Shown here piece by piece: positions 28,457 through 36,499 of a stretch of 58,770 bases of DNA. Both the position numbers and the translations under genes were made by a program. The DNA is taken from IMG/VR virus record IMGVR_UViG_3300045999_011096, positions 1 to 58,770 of that record. One strand, given 5' to 3'. The stretch comes from a virus. The notes beneath the pieces are model-generated. The model was not told where the DNA came from. It searched no databases and worked only from the letters and a program-made list of their open reading frames with translations. Position 1 is the first letter of the stretch. Every line of letters starts with the position of its first letter.

Positions 28457-28762
28457 ATGGAAATCGAAAAAATTGTGGTCCATGCACGGGCTAGATTTGA
28501 TCACGCTGCCGCCCGACGTACACTAAAAGAAAAATACGAAGCACGAATGCTGTTCGCTTATCGCGGAGGCATGTGGCGTGCTGGCCCTGAATTGCAGACA
28601 ACATTGTTGACTTGTCCAGACTCAGAAGCAGTGTTGTTGGATTTGTATGAAAACCCCGTCCGAGTCAATGTCAAAGAGTTGTGTGCACAAAGCCAGCAGC
28701 GTTGGCAAGAACAAATGACGGCCTGGCTAATTGAATATGAAACCCTAAACAAAAATAGATGA
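28457..28762 (+). CDS. Conserved-looking phage protein of unknown function
   Basis: Encodes 101 aa from ATG 28457, chosen over an upstream TTG inside the terminator T-run. The protein is charged and mainly helical, with RFDHAAARRTLKEKYEARML, GGMWRAGPEL and a C-terminal SQQRWQEQMTAWLIEYETL helix. The pattern resembles short proteins seen after structural genes in marine T4-like phages; function is unknown. It is the first gene after the terminator and overlaps the next ATG as ATGA, so it is translationally coupled to the glycosyltransferase-like genes. Confidence 0.65.
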   Translation: MEIEKIVVHARARFDHAAARRTLKEKYEARMLFAYRGGMWRAGPELQTTLLTCPDSEAVLLDLYENPVRVNVKELCAQSQQRWQEQMTAWLIEYETLNKNR

Positions 28763-29565
28763 CAACTGGCGCACTGATATTTGCATTCAACAATGAGCAT
28801 ATTGACTATGTCAAAATGGCTGCCTGGAATGCCAAAAATATTCGCAGACATCTAGGTATACCCACAGCCATTGTTACAGACGCAGATCCCACAGACCCTA
28901 GACTCAATGATGTTGATAAAGTGATTGCAAGTTCAGCACAGTCTGGTGGCACACGTTGGTTTGAAGATTATGATGCCACAGTGTCATGGTACAATGCTGG
29001 TAGAACTGATGCTTATCAACTTTCTCCCTGGGATCGCACTGTTGTGCTGGATGCTGATTATGTGGTGGCCAGTGGCCAACTCCAAGTTGCAATTGAAAGC
29101 CATCAAGAATTTTTGTCTCATGATGCTGCCTTTGACGTAACTGGTGTCAACGATTTTCAAGAGCTAAATCATTATGGCATGTATCGCATGCCAATGAGTT
29201 GGGCCACAGTGATGATTTTCAGTCGCAGCCAGCATGTTGAATTGATTTTTGACTGCATGCAAATGATCAAGAACAACTGGCAGCACTATAAAAATGTCTA
29301 CAGAAATGTCAGCAGCACTTATCGAAATGATCATGCCTTGAGCATAGCACTGCATATTGTGAATGGACAAACATTGTCTGCGCCGTCGATGCCTTGGAAA
29401 TTGGCCAGCGTCACGCCCGAGCATGAAGTTTTACAAATTGCCAAAGATTGTTATCGAATCAACTATCAGGATCAGGAACACCGTGCCCGCTGGGTCACAT
29501 TGAACAATCAGGACTTTCATGCCATGGGCAAGCAACACCTGGAGAAAATAATTGAAACCCATTGA
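28759..29565 (+). CDS. Putative GT-A glycosyltransferase
   Basis: Encodes 268 aa. It starts with a Rossmann-type strand (GALIFAFNNEHIDYVKMAAW) and carries a D-A-D motif (V-V-L-D98-A-D100, DxD type) after QLSPWDRTVV, as in nucleotide-sugar-binding GT-A enzymes. MSWATVMIFSRS and a late RNDHALSIALHI helix are also compatible with that fold. It probably transfers a sugar from a nucleotide donor; acceptor unknown. It overlaps the upstream gene as ATGA. The next gene looks like a diverged paralogue (ATPFRETIKLEADM against LSPWDRTVVLDAD). Confidence 0.65.
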   Translation: MTTGALIFAFNNEHIDYVKMAAWNAKNIRRHLGIPTAIVTDADPTDPRLNDVDKVIASSAQSGGTRWFEDYDATVSWYNAGRTDAYQLSPWDRTVVLDADYVVASGQLQVAIESHQEFLSHDAAFDVTGVNDFQELNHYGMYRMPMSWATVMIFSRSQHVELIFDCMQMIKNNWQHYKNVYRNVSSTYRNDHALSIALHIVNGQTLSAPSMPWKLASVTPEHEVLQIAKDCYRINYQDQEHRARWVTLNNQDFHAMGKQHLEKIIETH

Positions 29566-30340
29566 AGAACACGGCTACTTGATAGTGGCCACAAACACTG
29601 TGTGCACAGACTATGTGGATTGCAGTGTGACCCTGGCCAAGACCATCAAGTACTGGCATCCTGATGCTAAAATTTGTTTGTTGACCAACAGCACAGAAAA
29701 TCCAGCATCGCATTTGTTTGATTATGTGCGTGAATTTCCTTTCCCCATCACAGTGGAAAATCCCTATGCCAACGACTGGCAAGTATTTCATGCCACTCCA
29801 TTTAGAGAAACCATCAAACTTGAAGCAGACATGCTGATAACCAGCCCAGTTGATCACTGGTGGACCATGCTGAGAAATCGTGATGTTGTGGTCAGCACTG
29901 GTTGCAGAGACTGGAAAGACCGCAGAGCCAGTGCTAGACATTATCGTCAGGTGTTTGATGCCAACCATCTTCCCGATGTTTACAACGCTATCACGTATTG
30001 GAGATTGAGTGAAACAGCACAAGAGTTTTTTGTGACAGTTCGCAACATTTTTGAAAATTGGCCACATTACCGAGCCATGCTGAAGTTCCCCGAAGCTGCG
30101 CCGTCAACTGATGTTGTGTATGCCATGGCCGCTCAACTAATTGGACCCGAACGCTGCACCATGCCATTTGCAAGTTATCCCACCATCATTCACATGAAAC
30201 GGCACATCCAGCACTCGCAACGCGAGGATTGGACTGAAGAAATGCTGTGGGAGTATCGTGACTATGAACTGCGAGTCAACACCGTGATGCAACACGGGGC
30301 ATTTCACTACCATGTCAAGGATTGGCATCGTGAACGCTGA
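29552..30340 (+). CDS. Putative GT-A glycosyltransferase, TTG start
   Basis: Encodes 262 aa. The codon just before TTG 29552 is an in-frame TAA, and GGAG lies 7 bp upstream, so TTG is the only start that keeps the N-terminal strand (HGYLIVATNTVCTDYVDCSV). An E91-A-D93 motif after TPFRETIKL replaces the DxD of its upstream neighbour, and the two look paralogous. H-W-W-T-M and ASYPTIIHMKRH later are compatible with a donor-binding GT-A fold. The 14-nt overlap with the upstream gene implies coupled translation. The reaction is inferred. Confidence 0.6.
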   Translation: MKPIEEHGYLIVATNTVCTDYVDCSVTLAKTIKYWHPDAKICLLTNSTENPASHLFDYVREFPFPITVENPYANDWQVFHATPFRETIKLEADMLITSPVDHWWTMLRNRDVVVSTGCRDWKDRRASARHYRQVFDANHLPDVYNAITYWRLSETAQEFFVTVRNIFENWPHYRAMLKFPEAAPSTDVVYAMAAQLIGPERCTMPFASYPTIIHMKRHIQHSQREDWTEEMLWEYRDYELRVNTVMQHGAFHYHVKDWHRER

Positions 30341-30662
30341 AGAATTTTGGGCCATACTGCATGCCATGCCTGAGCCCCGGCCGGCATCGTGGCGCCTGTA
30401 CCACAATGCAGCAGGTGAGCCAATTACCTACAGCATGGAGGATTTGCCCGGTACATACATTGAAGTTGATGCAGAGACCTTTGCCAGAACACCATGGAAC
30501 GTGCGAGTACAGGCGGGAAAACTGGTTGAGCGCAAACCTCAATATTATCGATATCAACCAGCAGACACCGGCACGGCCTGTCATCCCGACAATGTGCTGA
30601 TAGTGGTGCCTGAATCGCAGCCACACCAAAAATGGAAACTAAAAACTTATGAAGCAAATTGA
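30330..30662 (+). CDS. Conserved-looking phage protein of unknown function
   Basis: Encodes 110 aa from GTG 30330, which has AAGGA 8 bp upstream; an ATG at 30312 in the same frame has no such site and would extend the protein by 6 residues. It contains a WRLYHNAAGEPITYSMEDLP segment followed by GTYIEVD, resembling short hypotheticals next to glycan genes in environmental phages. It is mostly beta, with no Cys cluster or catalytic motif. It overlaps both neighbours (11 nt upstream, 14 nt downstream). Confidence 0.6.
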   Translation: MNAEEFWAILHAMPEPRPASWRLYHNAAGEPITYSMEDLPGTYIEVDAETFARTPWNVRVQAGKLVERKPQYYRYQPADTGTACHPDNVLIVVPESQPHQKWKLKTYEAN

Positions 30663-31575
30663 CGTTGCAGATCTAGATTGCATATATTTGACATATGACG
30701 AACCTGAAAAAGAACAGTATTGGATCAAAATTAAGAACATGGTGCCTTGGGCAAAACGGGTGGATGGCGTTAAAGGCAGCGATGCTGCTCACAAAGCGGC
30801 GGCCGCATCGAGTGATACTGATCGATTCATTCTCATTGATGGGGACAATATCCCCGATCCGTCGTTTTTTAATCAAACGCTTGTTCTTCCTGATCAAGAA
30901 TATGAGAACGCTGTGTTCCGGTGGCGGGCACGTAATCATGTCAATGGACTGATGTATGGTAACGGTGGCTTGAGTTCATGGACTCGGGACTATGTCATGA
31001 ACATGCGCACACACGAAAACACCGACGGACGCAATGAAACTGTGGTGGAGTTTTGTTTTGATCCCCGGTACTGGGCCATGCATGACTGCTATTCAACAAC
31101 ATATCCCAATCAATCACCATTCCACGCCTGGCGTGCCGGATTTCGCGAAGGTGTAAAAATGTGCTTGAATCAAGGTGCCAAGCCCACAGTGCAGGATTTC
31201 CGACAACGTGTGCATCAACGCAATCTTGACCACTTGACCATATGGCACAACGTAGGCACAGATGTTGAGCATGGCATGTGGTGCATTGCCGGCTCAAGAA
31301 TGGGCACTTACATGACCATGCTCACCAATGTAGACTATGTCATGGTGCAGGATTTTGAACGCCTGCGTGAGCTGTGGGACACGGTTCGAGACAGTGATCC
31401 TCGCTTGTTGGCCAATCGTGTGGCAGAAGAACTGGGCACCGCGCTGGATTTACCACTTGCAATGTTAGAAGCAGAGCAAAGTCGTTTTTTTAAACATCAC
31501 TATCGATCAAACTTTGTCAACCGTGGTATCATGGTCAGAGAAATAGATGTTATACGTCAACAAGAAGGCTGGTGA
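30649..31575 (+). CDS. Putative GT-A-like glycosyltransferase with DGD motif
   Basis: Encodes 308 aa. It has a GT2-like start (CIYLTYDEPEKEQYWIKI), K-x-S-D-A-A-H-K-A-A-A and R-F-I-L-I-D64-G-D66-N, a DxD-type metal/nucleotide-sugar site. W-R-A-R-N-x-V-N-G-L-M-Y-G-N-G-G and F-H-A-W-R-A-G-F-R-E-G-V-K follow. The latter two are shared with the C-terminal third of the 607-aa protein at 47689, which has lost the DGD, so this is probably the catalytically complete paralogue. Its 3' end overlaps the convergent SGNH gene by 26 bp. Confidence 0.65.
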   Translation: MKQIDVADLDCIYLTYDEPEKEQYWIKIKNMVPWAKRVDGVKGSDAAHKAAAASSDTDRFILIDGDNIPDPSFFNQTLVLPDQEYENAVFRWRARNHVNGLMYGNGGLSSWTRDYVMNMRTHENTDGRNETVVEFCFDPRYWAMHDCYSTTYPNQSPFHAWRAGFREGVKMCLNQGAKPTVQDFRQRVHQRNLDHLTIWHNVGTDVEHGMWCIAGSRMGTYMTMLTNVDYVMVQDFERLRELWDTVRDSDPRLLANRVAEELGTALDLPLAMLEAEQSRFFKHHYRSNFVNRGIMVREIDVIRQQEGW

Positions 31576-32260
31576 TTTTATTGGCCAATGCCAAATGAGT
31601 TCTTGGACCGTAATGGAATCCATCTCGTGCAAAGTCCAACTGAGTCTCTGGAGTGATCACATTTGTACCTAATTCAGCATAGTCAATTGCTTGATCGTGC
31701 CAGTTGTGTATAAAACTATGTACCAGTTTGGTATCACCTGCTAGGGCTTGTATTGTTTGAAAGTTTGCGAACCAATTTTGATAATTTTCTTCAGAAGAGT
31801 AAAGTGGCTCACATTCTGTGCGCTCATCATCATGCCAATCTGGCTGAGGTCGTTCTCTTCGATGACTGAATGTATAATGTATTACAGTGGCTCTGGGTTG
31901 AAATAATTGCAGTAGTTGTTGAAGTTTTCTTGCTATCCAATCGTTACTGGCACCGTTTAGGCTGAAATTCAGCACCTGATGAGACAGTTGTTGTTCTAAT
32001 ATATCTGTATAACGATCTTGAATGTTGTTGCCCAGCCCTAGTGTGAAGCTATCTCCCAGCACCAGAATAGCGTTGCGTTTAAATTTGTTAACAGAGTGAG
32101 TTCTAAACCCAACTTCGTTGAATTGATAATGCACAGGAGGATGTTGATCAAACAGTTGGCGATTGAAACAATGAGTCAGACTGTCCAAACCAAGACATTC
32201 AGTTTGTAAGTTAGCATAAAAAGGAATTGCTATATGTTGTTGAACAAAATCTATGTACAT
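31550..32260 (-). CDS. SGNH/GDSL-family hydrolase-like protein
   Basis: Encodes 236 aa. Block I is I-L-V-L-G69-D70-S71-F-T-L-G-L-G-N with the nucleophile Ser71; a FSLNGASNDW segment is compatible with the Gly/Asn blocks; and D213-G-F-H216 supplies the D-x-x-H of the triad. SGNH enzymes add or remove acyl groups on sugars and lipids, so O-(de)acylation of a glycan is plausible. It is a lone minus-strand gene inside a plus-strand run, overlapping the convergent glycosyltransferase by 26 bp. Its start is 14 bp from the divergent sulfotransferase-like gene. Confidence 0.75.
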   Translation of the reverse strand: MYIDFVQQHIAIPFYANLQTECLGLDSLTHCFNRQLFDQHPPVHYQFNEVGFRTHSVNKFKRNAILVLGDSFTLGLGNNIQDRYTDILEQQLSHQVLNFSLNGASNDWIARKLQQLLQLFQPRATVIHYTFSHRRERPQPDWHDDERTECEPLYSSEENYQNWFANFQTIQALAGDTKLVHSFIHNWHDQAIDYAELGTNVITPETQLDFARDGFHYGPRTHLALANKITSLLVDV

Positions 32261-32274
32261 AAATATTTTTCACA

Positions 32275-33366
32275 ATGAATGTTTTAATACTTACTCCTGA
32301 TCGCGTGGGGTCGACTTTATTGCAACGATTGATCACAATCTATGCAAACCTCAACGAAAACTACAGTCCGTTAACTATCAATTTACATGAATTGACCAAC
32401 GGATTGGTCACCTATGAGCATGATACATTCAAACAAAGTGTGCTGGGCAAAAAAGAAGGTGCATGGGGATATCATCAAACTCTGCAAACTGTTGCGGGCA
32501 TGATTGACACCTGTGGGCATGACGTAGTGAGTCGACTGGCACACTACCACATAAAAAATCGCCGCGACCCAACTGAAGACCAATTGGCGTTTTATCGATA
32601 TCTAAATGAAAATTTTTATATTATTGCGGCCCGCCGAGAAAATCTATTTGAACATGCCATGAGTTGGTGTATTGCTGTAGAGTCCAAGAAGTTAAATGTA
32701 TATTCGTTTGAAGAAAAATACAAAACCTACAACAATATTTTACAGAACCCTGTGACAGTACAGGCCGAAATGGTCGAAAAGTATTTGAATCAATACCAAG
32801 AATACATGGACTGGGTAGATGCTCATTTTCAAGTGAACAATTACTTTGAATACGAGCGAGACTTGCCCAACATAGAACAATACATATTGAATTTGCGAGT
32901 GTTCCAACAGCGCAAGAAACCCTTGACCTGGGCAGACCGTTGGGACATTTCTTGGGCTGATTGGAACCGTATGCACTATTTGTTGAGTCTGGTGCCATTT
33001 GATCATGAATTCAGTTCCGAGGAGACCAAGTTCATGAGCAACAACATTGACTTGTATACCAAGTGCAGAGTTGACATACAAGACTTACAAGATCTGGGAG
33101 TACTGGTTTCTGGTGTGCCTATCAAATTGCATACCTTGCATCAGAAGACACAACTGATTGCCAATGCTCCTGAATGTTTGTTGAGTTATAACAAATGGAC
33201 ACAACAAAATGAAACACCGTATGCTGTGCCTTATACTCCTGAACACATGAATCAAATTGCCCTGTCAGAACACATTAAATGGACACACGGGCACGGTAAT
33301 CGATTGAGTTACAGTGACATAAGTGAACAAAAGTTACTGAGCAGTGACCTCAAAGGATTTGAATGA
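32275..33366 (+). CDS. Sulfotransferase-like protein
   Basis: Encodes 363 aa. The N-terminus L-T-P-D-R-V-G-S-T-L-L-Q-R-L (residues 6-19) resembles the 5'-phosphosulfate-binding loop of PAPS sulfotransferases. F-Y-I-I-A-A-R120-R-E-N-L-F-E-H-A-M-S130 matches the 3'-phosphate-binding R...S block. The rest is alpha-helical without other known domains. It would transfer sulfate from PAPS to a sugar or other hydroxyl group; the substrate is unknown. CATAAATA lies 9 bp before the ATG, and the stop overlaps the next ATG as ATGA. Confidence 0.65.
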   Translation: MNVLILTPDRVGSTLLQRLITIYANLNENYSPLTINLHELTNGLVTYEHDTFKQSVLGKKEGAWGYHQTLQTVAGMIDTCGHDVVSRLAHYHIKNRRDPTEDQLAFYRYLNENFYIIAARRENLFEHAMSWCIAVESKKLNVYSFEEKYKTYNNILQNPVTVQAEMVEKYLNQYQEYMDWVDAHFQVNNYFEYERDLPNIEQYILNLRVFQQRKKPLTWADRWDISWADWNRMHYLLSLVPFDHEFSSEETKFMSNNIDLYTKCRVDIQDLQDLGVLVSGVPIKLHTLHQKTQLIANAPECLLSYNKWTQQNETPYAVPYTPEHMNQIALSEHIKWTHGHGNRLSYSDISEQKLLSSDLKGFE

Positions 33367-34067
33367 TTATTGCATTCTATCCTGGTGCCGGAGGCAACAG
33401 ATACCTACAACGACTGTTGGGCAATGACTGGACCAAACCCCACACAAGTTACGACCAGATCAATACCACACAACAATATCAACATCGGTATCTATTGGAT
33501 AATATAGCACACACCAATTCACAACACATATTAACACACTGCATGAACAGCCAAAAGATACAGCAGACATTCCCTGGGCATTCAATTGTGTTTATTCGCA
33601 GCAACCTACGTGCAAGTTTGCAAAGAGAATGGGCACTGCATGGACATGAGCGATACATGAATCAAACTCAAAAGACCACTACTGTGTCCAGACTCGAGCA
33701 CTATCAGGCTTTTCGAGCATCCCACTGGCCAGATATTGCCACTGAAGACCAAATTGATAAATTGCCCGCAAACATCATGCAAGAAGTTCAAAATGATTAT
33801 GCCAAGGTGATGAATAATACAATTCATACAGTACCCGACACGCTGATGCAATTGACTCAAAACACAATTGACAAAATTAATTCAGCATACGAAATCATCA
33901 GATGGCATCAGGATTACTATGATCGATACCCTGTAGACTTTTCTGATGCTGAACAAATAATCGATGTAGATAGTTATCATAACGAATTTTGTTTGCTAAT
34001 GCAAATAGAATTTGGTCGATATCACAGTGAAATATTCAATCAGGTATGGGATGCTGTCAATGAGTAA
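33363..34067 (+). CDS. Small P-loop, sulfotransferase-like protein
   Basis: Encodes 234 aa. It begins I-I-A-F-Y-P-G-A-G-G-N-R-Y-L-Q-R-L, a P-loop-like start related in layout to the preceding sulfotransferase-like protein, and has IVFIRSNLRASLQREW (about residues 75-91), which could be the 3'-phosphate site. It lacks obvious C-terminal catalytic motifs. The two genes overlap as ATGA, so they are probably made together; they may be two related transferases or a catalytic/non-catalytic pair. It overlaps the next start by 8 nt. Confidence 0.55.
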   Translation: MIIAFYPGAGGNRYLQRLLGNDWTKPHTSYDQINTTQQYQHRYLLDNIAHTNSQHILTHCMNSQKIQQTFPGHSIVFIRSNLRASLQREWALHGHERYMNQTQKTTTVSRLEHYQAFRASHWPDIATEDQIDKLPANIMQEVQNDYAKVMNNTIHTVPDTLMQLTQNTIDKINSAYEIIRWHQDYYDRYPVDFSDAEQIIDVDSYHNEFCLLMQIEFGRYHSEIFNQVWDAVNE

Positions 34068-35430
34068 TAAAAGTGTTTTTATGGGCTCAGCAGAGCAAAT
34101 GCGGGACAAACTGAGCAACGCATTATGCCTGGCCAAGTGGAAACAGGTCAGCTTTCACTTGCCCACTGGACTCAACAACTCATGTTACCACCCTCCACTG
34201 CATCAAATATCTGTGGAGGATTTGAAACGCACTGGTGGCCTGCACAACACAGAATACAAAAAACAGCAACGTAAGTTGATGTTATCCGGTCAACGGCCCA
34301 GTGAATGTCAGTACTGTTGGAACATGGAAGACCTTGGTGAACTCAGTGATCGACACTATAGATCAGGGGAGCCCTGGGCAGCAGTAGACTTTGAAAAGAT
34401 AAAGAATTCAACCGGAGACGAAGATGACGTCATACCTAGCTATGTTGAGGTTAATTTTAATAACGCTTGTAACCTTAAGTGCAGTTATTGTAGTCCCCAG
34501 TTTAGTTCTAGCTGGGCCGACGAATCTAACCGTCATGGGGCTTATCCTACTTCTGCACCACATAATGCTCCTGAACATTTTACAGGGGCTAGACGTGTCA
34601 TTCCCGCTAGGGATCATAATCCCTATGTTGAAGCATTTTGGTCTTGGTGGCCCACGCTTTACCCTCAGCTTCGACACTTCCGCATGACTGGCGGCGAGCC
34701 CTTGATGGACCGAAATACCTATCGAGTGTTTGACTATGTGTTGGCCCTGCCCAAGCTAGACTTGCATTTAAACGTAACATCAAACTTTTCAGTGGAAGAT
34801 GCGCTGTTTGAACGGTATTTGGATTATGTCAAACGCTTGTGCAATACCCAAATAGAACACTTCATGCAGTATGTGAGCCTGGATTCAGGCAACGGTTTTC
34901 AAGCTGAATATATCAGACACGGCATGAGCGCAGATCGAGTGATATCCAATGTCAATCGCTATCTACACGAAGCCCCGTACCGCAACAGTTTGACGTTCAT
35001 TATCACAATGAACAATCTCAGTGTCAGTGGATTCCGCGAATACATGGAATGGATCTTGAGATTGCGTGAAAGTTACAGTAAGACATATCAGCGTGTGTGG
35101 TTTGACACACCGGTGCTGCGACAGCCTGTGTGGCAGAGCCTGCAGATCTTGCCCGAAAGCTATGCAGTGAAACTGGAACAGTGTGCAGACTGGATGGACA
35201 CCAAAGTCACCACAGACCTACATGGATTCCGTGATTACGAAGTGCAGCGGCTACGTAGAGACATTGCTTGGATGCGCGAAGGACAGTGTCAAGACAATTC
35301 TCAAGCTAAGGCAGATTTCTATCGTTTCTTTAGTGAACATGATCGCCGCCGGGGCACAGATTTTTTACGTGCATTTCCTGAAATGAAAAGCTGGTGGCAG
35401 GAATGTGAGTATCATGCTCGGCAATCGTAA
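34060..35430 (+). CDS. Radical SAM protein with N-terminal twitch-like domain (A type)
   Basis: Encodes 456 aa from ATG 34060; an upstream in-frame start at 34012 lies inside the preceding gene. The radical SAM cluster is C137-N-L-K-C141-S-Y-C144, and M-T-G-G-E-P follows for SAM binding. Before it is a second Cys set: C23-x-A-K-W, C42-Y-H-P-P, C83-Q-Y-C86-W. Here C-Y-H replaces the Cys-Cys pair of canonical twitch/SPASM sites. The C-terminus (EHDRRRGTDFLRAFPEM) matches the family ending. It should bind a 4Fe-4S cluster and SAM and start radical chemistry, possibly with an auxiliary cluster; substrate unknown. A close paralogue lies at 36492. Confidence 0.82.
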   Translation: MSNKSVFMGSAEQMRDKLSNALCLAKWKQVSFHLPTGLNNSCYHPPLHQISVEDLKRTGGLHNTEYKKQQRKLMLSGQRPSECQYCWNMEDLGELSDRHYRSGEPWAAVDFEKIKNSTGDEDDVIPSYVEVNFNNACNLKCSYCSPQFSSSWADESNRHGAYPTSAPHNAPEHFTGARRVIPARDHNPYVEAFWSWWPTLYPQLRHFRMTGGEPLMDRNTYRVFDYVLALPKLDLHLNVTSNFSVEDALFERYLDYVKRLCNTQIEHFMQYVSLDSGNGFQAEYIRHGMSADRVISNVNRYLHEAPYRNSLTFIITMNNLSVSGFREYMEWILRLRESYSKTYQRVWFDTPVLRQPVWQSLQILPESYAVKLEQCADWMDTKVTTDLHGFRDYEVQRLRRDIAWMREGQCQDNSQAKADFYRFFSEHDRRRGTDFLRAFPEMKSWWQECEYHARQS

Positions 35431-36499
35431 ATTAATTCTAGATACCCACAGTGAAATTTACAGCATGATTAAAGATCATGCTGATGATATATTTTGGGAC
35501 CTGGGCCAACACGTCAAAAAGAATCAAGTTGTGCCCGGTGCAATATACGTGATCGGGCGGGAACAGATACGACGGTTTGGTCAACAGGTACGTGACATAA
35601 TCAATCAACACACCGTCAAAGTTGTGTTCAGCAATCCGCACGAAGGATCTGAAACTTTGAAAAATCACTGCCATTACTATGGCATTGCGGATCTAGTGCA
35701 GAATAGAAAAATAATATTGGTCGGCGGCGGCGACATGGATCATTCCTGGCCGCACATGCGGTATGACAGTTTCTTGCCCAAAGTTTTGGATTACGACGAA
35801 AATATTGAAGCCATTCAACGCTATCAAGATCTCTACAGTGTCAACAGACCCTATAAGTTTTTGTTTTTGAATGGGCGCAGTCGACCTCATAGAAAAGGCA
35901 TGATTGATCGCTTGAGTGGCGTGCTGGATTCAGCAATATGGAGCAACTTGGATTCGGGAAATGGCGCAATAAAGACCCTGCCCCGTCAATATGAAGTAGA
36001 AAGATTTTCAGTAGATGTTGATGCCAGTCAGGACAGCTTTGTAAAACAGCAGGTGTTTTCACCGGGCCACTGGGGCGATGTTATAATTCGAGCTGAGCCA
36101 TACTTGGACACCTATTTTAGTTTGGTATCAGAAACTGTGCACAGCTACCCCCATAGTTTTAGAACAGAAAAGATTTGGAAACCCATTGCTGTGGGCCATC
36201 CCTGGATTGCTGTGGCCAATCAGGGTTTTTATCGGGACCTGCACAATTTGGGTTTTAGAACTTTTGGCGATGTCATTGATGAAAGTTTTGACAACATAGA
36301 AGATAATGATCAACGCCTGGAGAGAGTGGCTGCTGTGGTTGAAGATTTATGCCGCAAGGATCTAGCAAGTTTCCTTGAATTGTGTTATACTACTTGTAAA
36401 TACAATCAACAACACCTAGCCGAAATGCGTACACGGGTACGTGAAGAATTTCCCAGCCGCTTTTTTGAGTTTGTAAAACAATACCAGTTCCATGAATGA
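35414..36499 (+). CDS. GT-B/exostosin-like putative glycosyltransferase
   Basis: Encodes 361 aa from ATG 35414 (GTG 35405 is an alternative). The C-terminal third has V-S-E-T-V, R-T-E-K-I-W-K-P-I-A-V-G-H-P-W-I-A-V, GFRTF and D-E-S-F-D, shared with the minus-strand 385-aa protein at 46533. T-E-K-x-x-K-P-I-x-x-G-x-P resembles the donor site of fucosyltransferase/exostosin-type (GT10/GT47-like) enzymes. The N-terminal half has a Rossmann-like FLFLNGRSRPHRKGMIDRL segment. It probably transfers a sugar. It lies between two A-type radical SAM genes, overlapping the first by 17 nt and the second by 8 nt. Confidence 0.55.
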   Translation: MLGNRKLILDTHSEIYSMIKDHADDIFWDLGQHVKKNQVVPGAIYVIGREQIRRFGQQVRDIINQHTVKVVFSNPHEGSETLKNHCHYYGIADLVQNRKIILVGGGDMDHSWPHMRYDSFLPKVLDYDENIEAIQRYQDLYSVNRPYKFLFLNGRSRPHRKGMIDRLSGVLDSAIWSNLDSGNGAIKTLPRQYEVERFSVDVDASQDSFVKQQVFSPGHWGDVIIRAEPYLDTYFSLVSETVHSYPHSFRTEKIWKPIAVGHPWIAVANQGFYRDLHNLGFRTFGDVIDESFDNIEDNDQRLERVAAVVEDLCRKDLASFLELCYTTCKYNQQHLAEMRTRVREEFPSRFFEFVKQYQFHE

